Shown here in pieces: positions 21,592 to 23,195 of a stretch of DNA of 23,195 nt. The first letter of the stretch is position 1; every line of letters begins with the position of its first letter. Source of the DNA: an uncultured Oscillibacter sp. (GTDB lineage: Bacteria; Bacillota; Clostridia; Oscillospirales; Oscillospiraceae); NCBI GenBank assembly GCA_910584075.1, contig CAJTZI010000035.1, positions 1 through 23,195 of the forward strand, in the 5' to 3' direction. A program made the position numbers and the translations under genes. The notes beneath the pieces were generated by a model, which saw only the letters and a program-made list of their open reading frames with translations, had not been told where the DNA came from and did not search any database.

Positions 21592-22776
21592 ATGGCGAAT
21601 CTGATGGATTACCTGGACTGGCGGGGAGACCTGACCCTGGACCAGTCCCCCTTCAACGAGGTGGATAACCTCATTCTGGCGGAGCTGTCCTTTGTGGATT
21701 TCCAGGGCATCGTCCCCAGCCCCGGGGAGGGGGAGGGCGTGCCTTTGGCGGAGGCGGCGGAGGCCTTTTTCGCCCGCTTCCCGGAGGGGGAGAAGATCGA
21801 CATGGGCGTGCTGGTGCCCGATGCCATTCCGGAGATGCTGGGGAAGATGAGCGCCTCCCGCCGCTTCAAAGGGATGAGGCTCAACTGCTTCACGGACCAC
21901 CTGGATGTGGGAAGGGGGGAGCAGTTCGCGGCGCTGGCCGTGGAGACAGGGGACGGATTGGTGTATCTCTCCTTCCGGGGCACGGACGACACCCTGGCGG
22001 GCTGGAAGGAGGACTTCGAGCTGGCCTGTATGCCGGAGGTGCCCGCCCAGAAGAAAGCGGTGCGCTACGTCCGGGACGTGGCGAGGCAGTATCCCCGGCG
22101 GCGTCTGCGGCTGGGGGGCCACTCCAAGGGCGGGAATCTGGCGGTGTACGCCGGGGTGTTCTGCCCCGCGGCGGTGCAGCGGCGGATTGAGGCTGTCTGG
22201 TCCAACGATGGCCCCGGGTTCCACGAGGACCTGCTGGACCTGCCGGAGCACCGGCGGATTGCGGAGCGCATTTACTCCATTGTGCCCAAGTCCTCGGTGG
22301 TGGGGATGCTCTTAGAGCACGAGGAGGACTACGCCGTGGTGGACAGTGATCAGCTGGGCTTTTTGCAGCACGACGGCTTCTCCTGGCAGGTGATGGGGGA
22401 CCGCTTCGTCACCCTCCGCCAGGTGACCCGCCAGGCCCGTCTCAGCGATCTGGCGCTGCGGGAGTGGGTTCACGCCATGCCGGTGGAGCGGCGGGAGAAG
22501 TTTGTTACCGCCCTCTTTGACGTGCTCTCTGCCTCCGGCGCAGTGACGCTGAAGGATTTGAAGGCGGACTCCTTCAAGGCGGCGGGGGCCATGGTGAAGG
22601 CCATGAAGGACCTGGATAAGGAGACCCGGGACGGCCTTTTGAACTTCGTGGGACTGCTGTTCAAGAGCAACCTGCTGATGACCCTGGAGGGGATTCAGGA
22701 GGAGACGGAGAAGCGGCGGGCCGTCCGGCGCAAGGGCGCGAAAAAGAGAGAGGCGACGACAGCGCAGAATATATAA
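21592..22776 (+). CDS. Mbeg1-like / DUF2974 alpha/beta-hydrolase family protein
   Basis: A 394-residue cytoplasmic protein. It starts NLMDYLDWRGDLTLDQSPFNEVDNLILAELSFVDF, the signature opening of the Mbeg1-like family, and has YLSFRGTDDTLAGWKEDFEL and the nucleophile elbow LRLGGHSKGGNLAVYAG (G-H-S-K-G, Ser about residue 181). SNDGPGFHEDLL follows and carries a candidate acidic residue; a late His (LLEHEEDYAVVDS, about 243-255) could complete a triad. The family is lipase-like, but substrates are unknown. The C-terminal ~100 residues are helical and very Lys/Arg-rich (KRRAVRRKGAKKRE). The start was fixed by AAGGAGG; the longer open frame upstream has no site. No terminator follows, and accessory sequence begins directly after the stop. 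Confidence 0.85.
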   Translation: MANLMDYLDWRGDLTLDQSPFNEVDNLILAELSFVDFQGIVPSPGEGEGVPLAEAAEAFFARFPEGEKIDMGVLVPDAIPEMLGKMSASRRFKGMRLNCFTDHLDVGRGEQFAALAVETGDGLVYLSFRGTDDTLAGWKEDFELACMPEVPAQKKAVRYVRDVARQYPRRRLRLGGHSKGGNLAVYAGVFCPAAVQRRIEAVWSNDGPGFHEDLLDLPEHRRIAERIYSIVPKSSVVGMLLEHEEDYAVVDSDQLGFLQHDGFSWQVMGDRFVTLRQVTRQARLSDLALREWVHAMPVERREKFVTALFDVLSASGAVTLKDLKADSFKAAGAMVKAMKDLDKETRDGLLNFVGLLFKSNLLMTLEGIQEETEKRRAVRRKGAKKREATTAQNI

Positions 22777-22949
22777 TGATACTCCCTTACCGCCACAGTC
22801 CGAGCGTTCAAAGCGTCGCAGGCAATGGGTAGGGCTGCATGAGAACCATGCAGGGGTGAAACTCCCGTGAGGTTACGCTATTAACCGTCCGATCACAGCC
22901 CCTTTTCACTATTAACCTTTTACCCATTTTTGAAAGGGGGATTTATAGA
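22777..22949 (+). other. Structured spacer before xis: hairpins and direct repeats
   Basis: CTGCATG-AGAAC-CATGCAG forms a 7-bp hairpin inside a larger GGGCTG / CAGCCC pairing that ends in CCTTTT. CTATTAACC occurs twice (22878-22886 and 22909-22917), 31 bases apart, upstream of the xis ribosome site (GAAAGGGGG). It may be an Xis/Int binding region or a regulatory RNA of the element; neither is proven. Confidence 0.4.
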
Positions 22950-23063
22950 ATGAACAATGCTGATGTGCCTATTTGGGAAAAGTACACGCTTACCATTGAG
23001 GAAGCGTCAAAATATTTCCGCATTGGGGAAAACAAGCTGCGCAAACTTGCAGAGGAAAACTGA
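22950..23063 (+). pseudogene. xis: Truncated Tn916-type excisionase (Xis)
   Basis: The frame from ATG 22950 reads NNADVPIWEKYTLTIEEASKYFRIGENKLRKLAEEN and then stops at 23063 after 37 residues. That is the N-terminal winged-helix half of Tn916-family Xis (about 67 residues), including the TLTIEEASKYF recognition helix. The C-terminal wing (typically W-L-I-M-N-G-N-R-I-Q-I-K-R) is absent and unrelated sequence follows, so it is unlikely to direct excision. A downstream integrase would be expected but is not in the window. Confidence 0.8.
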
Positions 23064-23195
23064 CCACAAAGGGGCGTGAACGGCTGATGAAGCTGTTGGA
23101 AGCGGATAAACTTGGTTATCCCCGGCGCCGCCGAGGGCTACCGCTATATGTTCTCCTGCCGCTGGGAGGAGCTGATGAACCCCATGGTGTGGATC
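23064..23195 (+). other. Unassigned gene scraps at the window end
   Basis: In one frame the sequence reads LTTKGRERLMKLLEADKLGYP, like the end of a conjugation or relaxase-type protein. After about 23120 another open frame reads AAEGYRYMFSCRWEELMNP and runs off the window. Both are too short to identify; a second breakpoint near 23118-23122 is likely. Confidence 0.3.

Overview
The window looks like the chromosome of an anaerobic gut Firmicute of the Oscillospiraceae type (Flavonifractor / Lawsonibacter / Intestinimonas-like). The reasons are high GC, AGGAGG ribosome sites, consensus sigma-A promoters, a Gram-positive T-box riboswitch, lipobox lipoproteins, and mobile-element fragments typical of gut Clostridia (Cna-B/SpaA surface proteins, a plasmid/ICE RepA, a Tn916-type excisionase). 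This is judged from the sequence only; no database was searched.

Layout. (1) Positions 1-2571 are a mosaic of accessory-element pieces: Cna-B repeats fused in frame to the C-terminal half of a MalT-like LuxR regulator, a degenerate receiver protein, a truncated secreted Cys-rich surface protein, and the first 79 codons of a repA on the opposite strand. Two identical 27-bp palindromes follow the first two stop codons. (2) 2816-5960 (minus) is a four-gene set: ApbE flavin transferase lipoprotein, NusG-domain-II membrane protein, Gx-type membrane protein, CbbX/SpoVK-like AAA ATPase. The first three resemble part of a flavin-based extracellular electron transfer module. (3) 6208-7707 holds two convergent membrane-protein genes sharing a terminator. 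(4) 7906-15807 is a tryptophan-centred block: a YheO/DauR-type regulator divergent from ridA, then a long-form tryptophanase-family enzyme, an SNF-family Na+-coupled transporter, and on the other strand a stand-alone TrpB2 behind a T-box whose specifier is UGG (Trp). (5) 15996-20881 (minus) is a complete branched-chain-type amino acid ABC transporter (livK-H-M-G-F), preceded by a small His/Cys-containing membrane protein gene. (6) 21592-22776 is a Mbeg1-like alpha/beta hydrolase, after which accessory sequence resumes at once: a structured spacer, a truncated Tn916-type xis, and unassigned scraps to the window end.

Working model (inference): the central block manages tryptophan and its breakdown products. 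The transporter imports the amino acid, the tryptophanase-family enzyme releases indole (or a phenol), pyruvate and ammonia, RidA clears reactive enamine/imine by-products, and T-box-controlled TrpB2 could rebuild Trp from indole and serine when charged tRNA-Trp is low. Both the regulator gene and tnaA carry long, GC-rich structured leaders that match no class I recognise. The tnaA leader ends in a perfect stem that hides the ribosome site. The accessory fragments at both window ends, with breakpoints inside genes and short repeats, are either real scars of element decay or assembly joins between repeated elements; sequence alone cannot decide.
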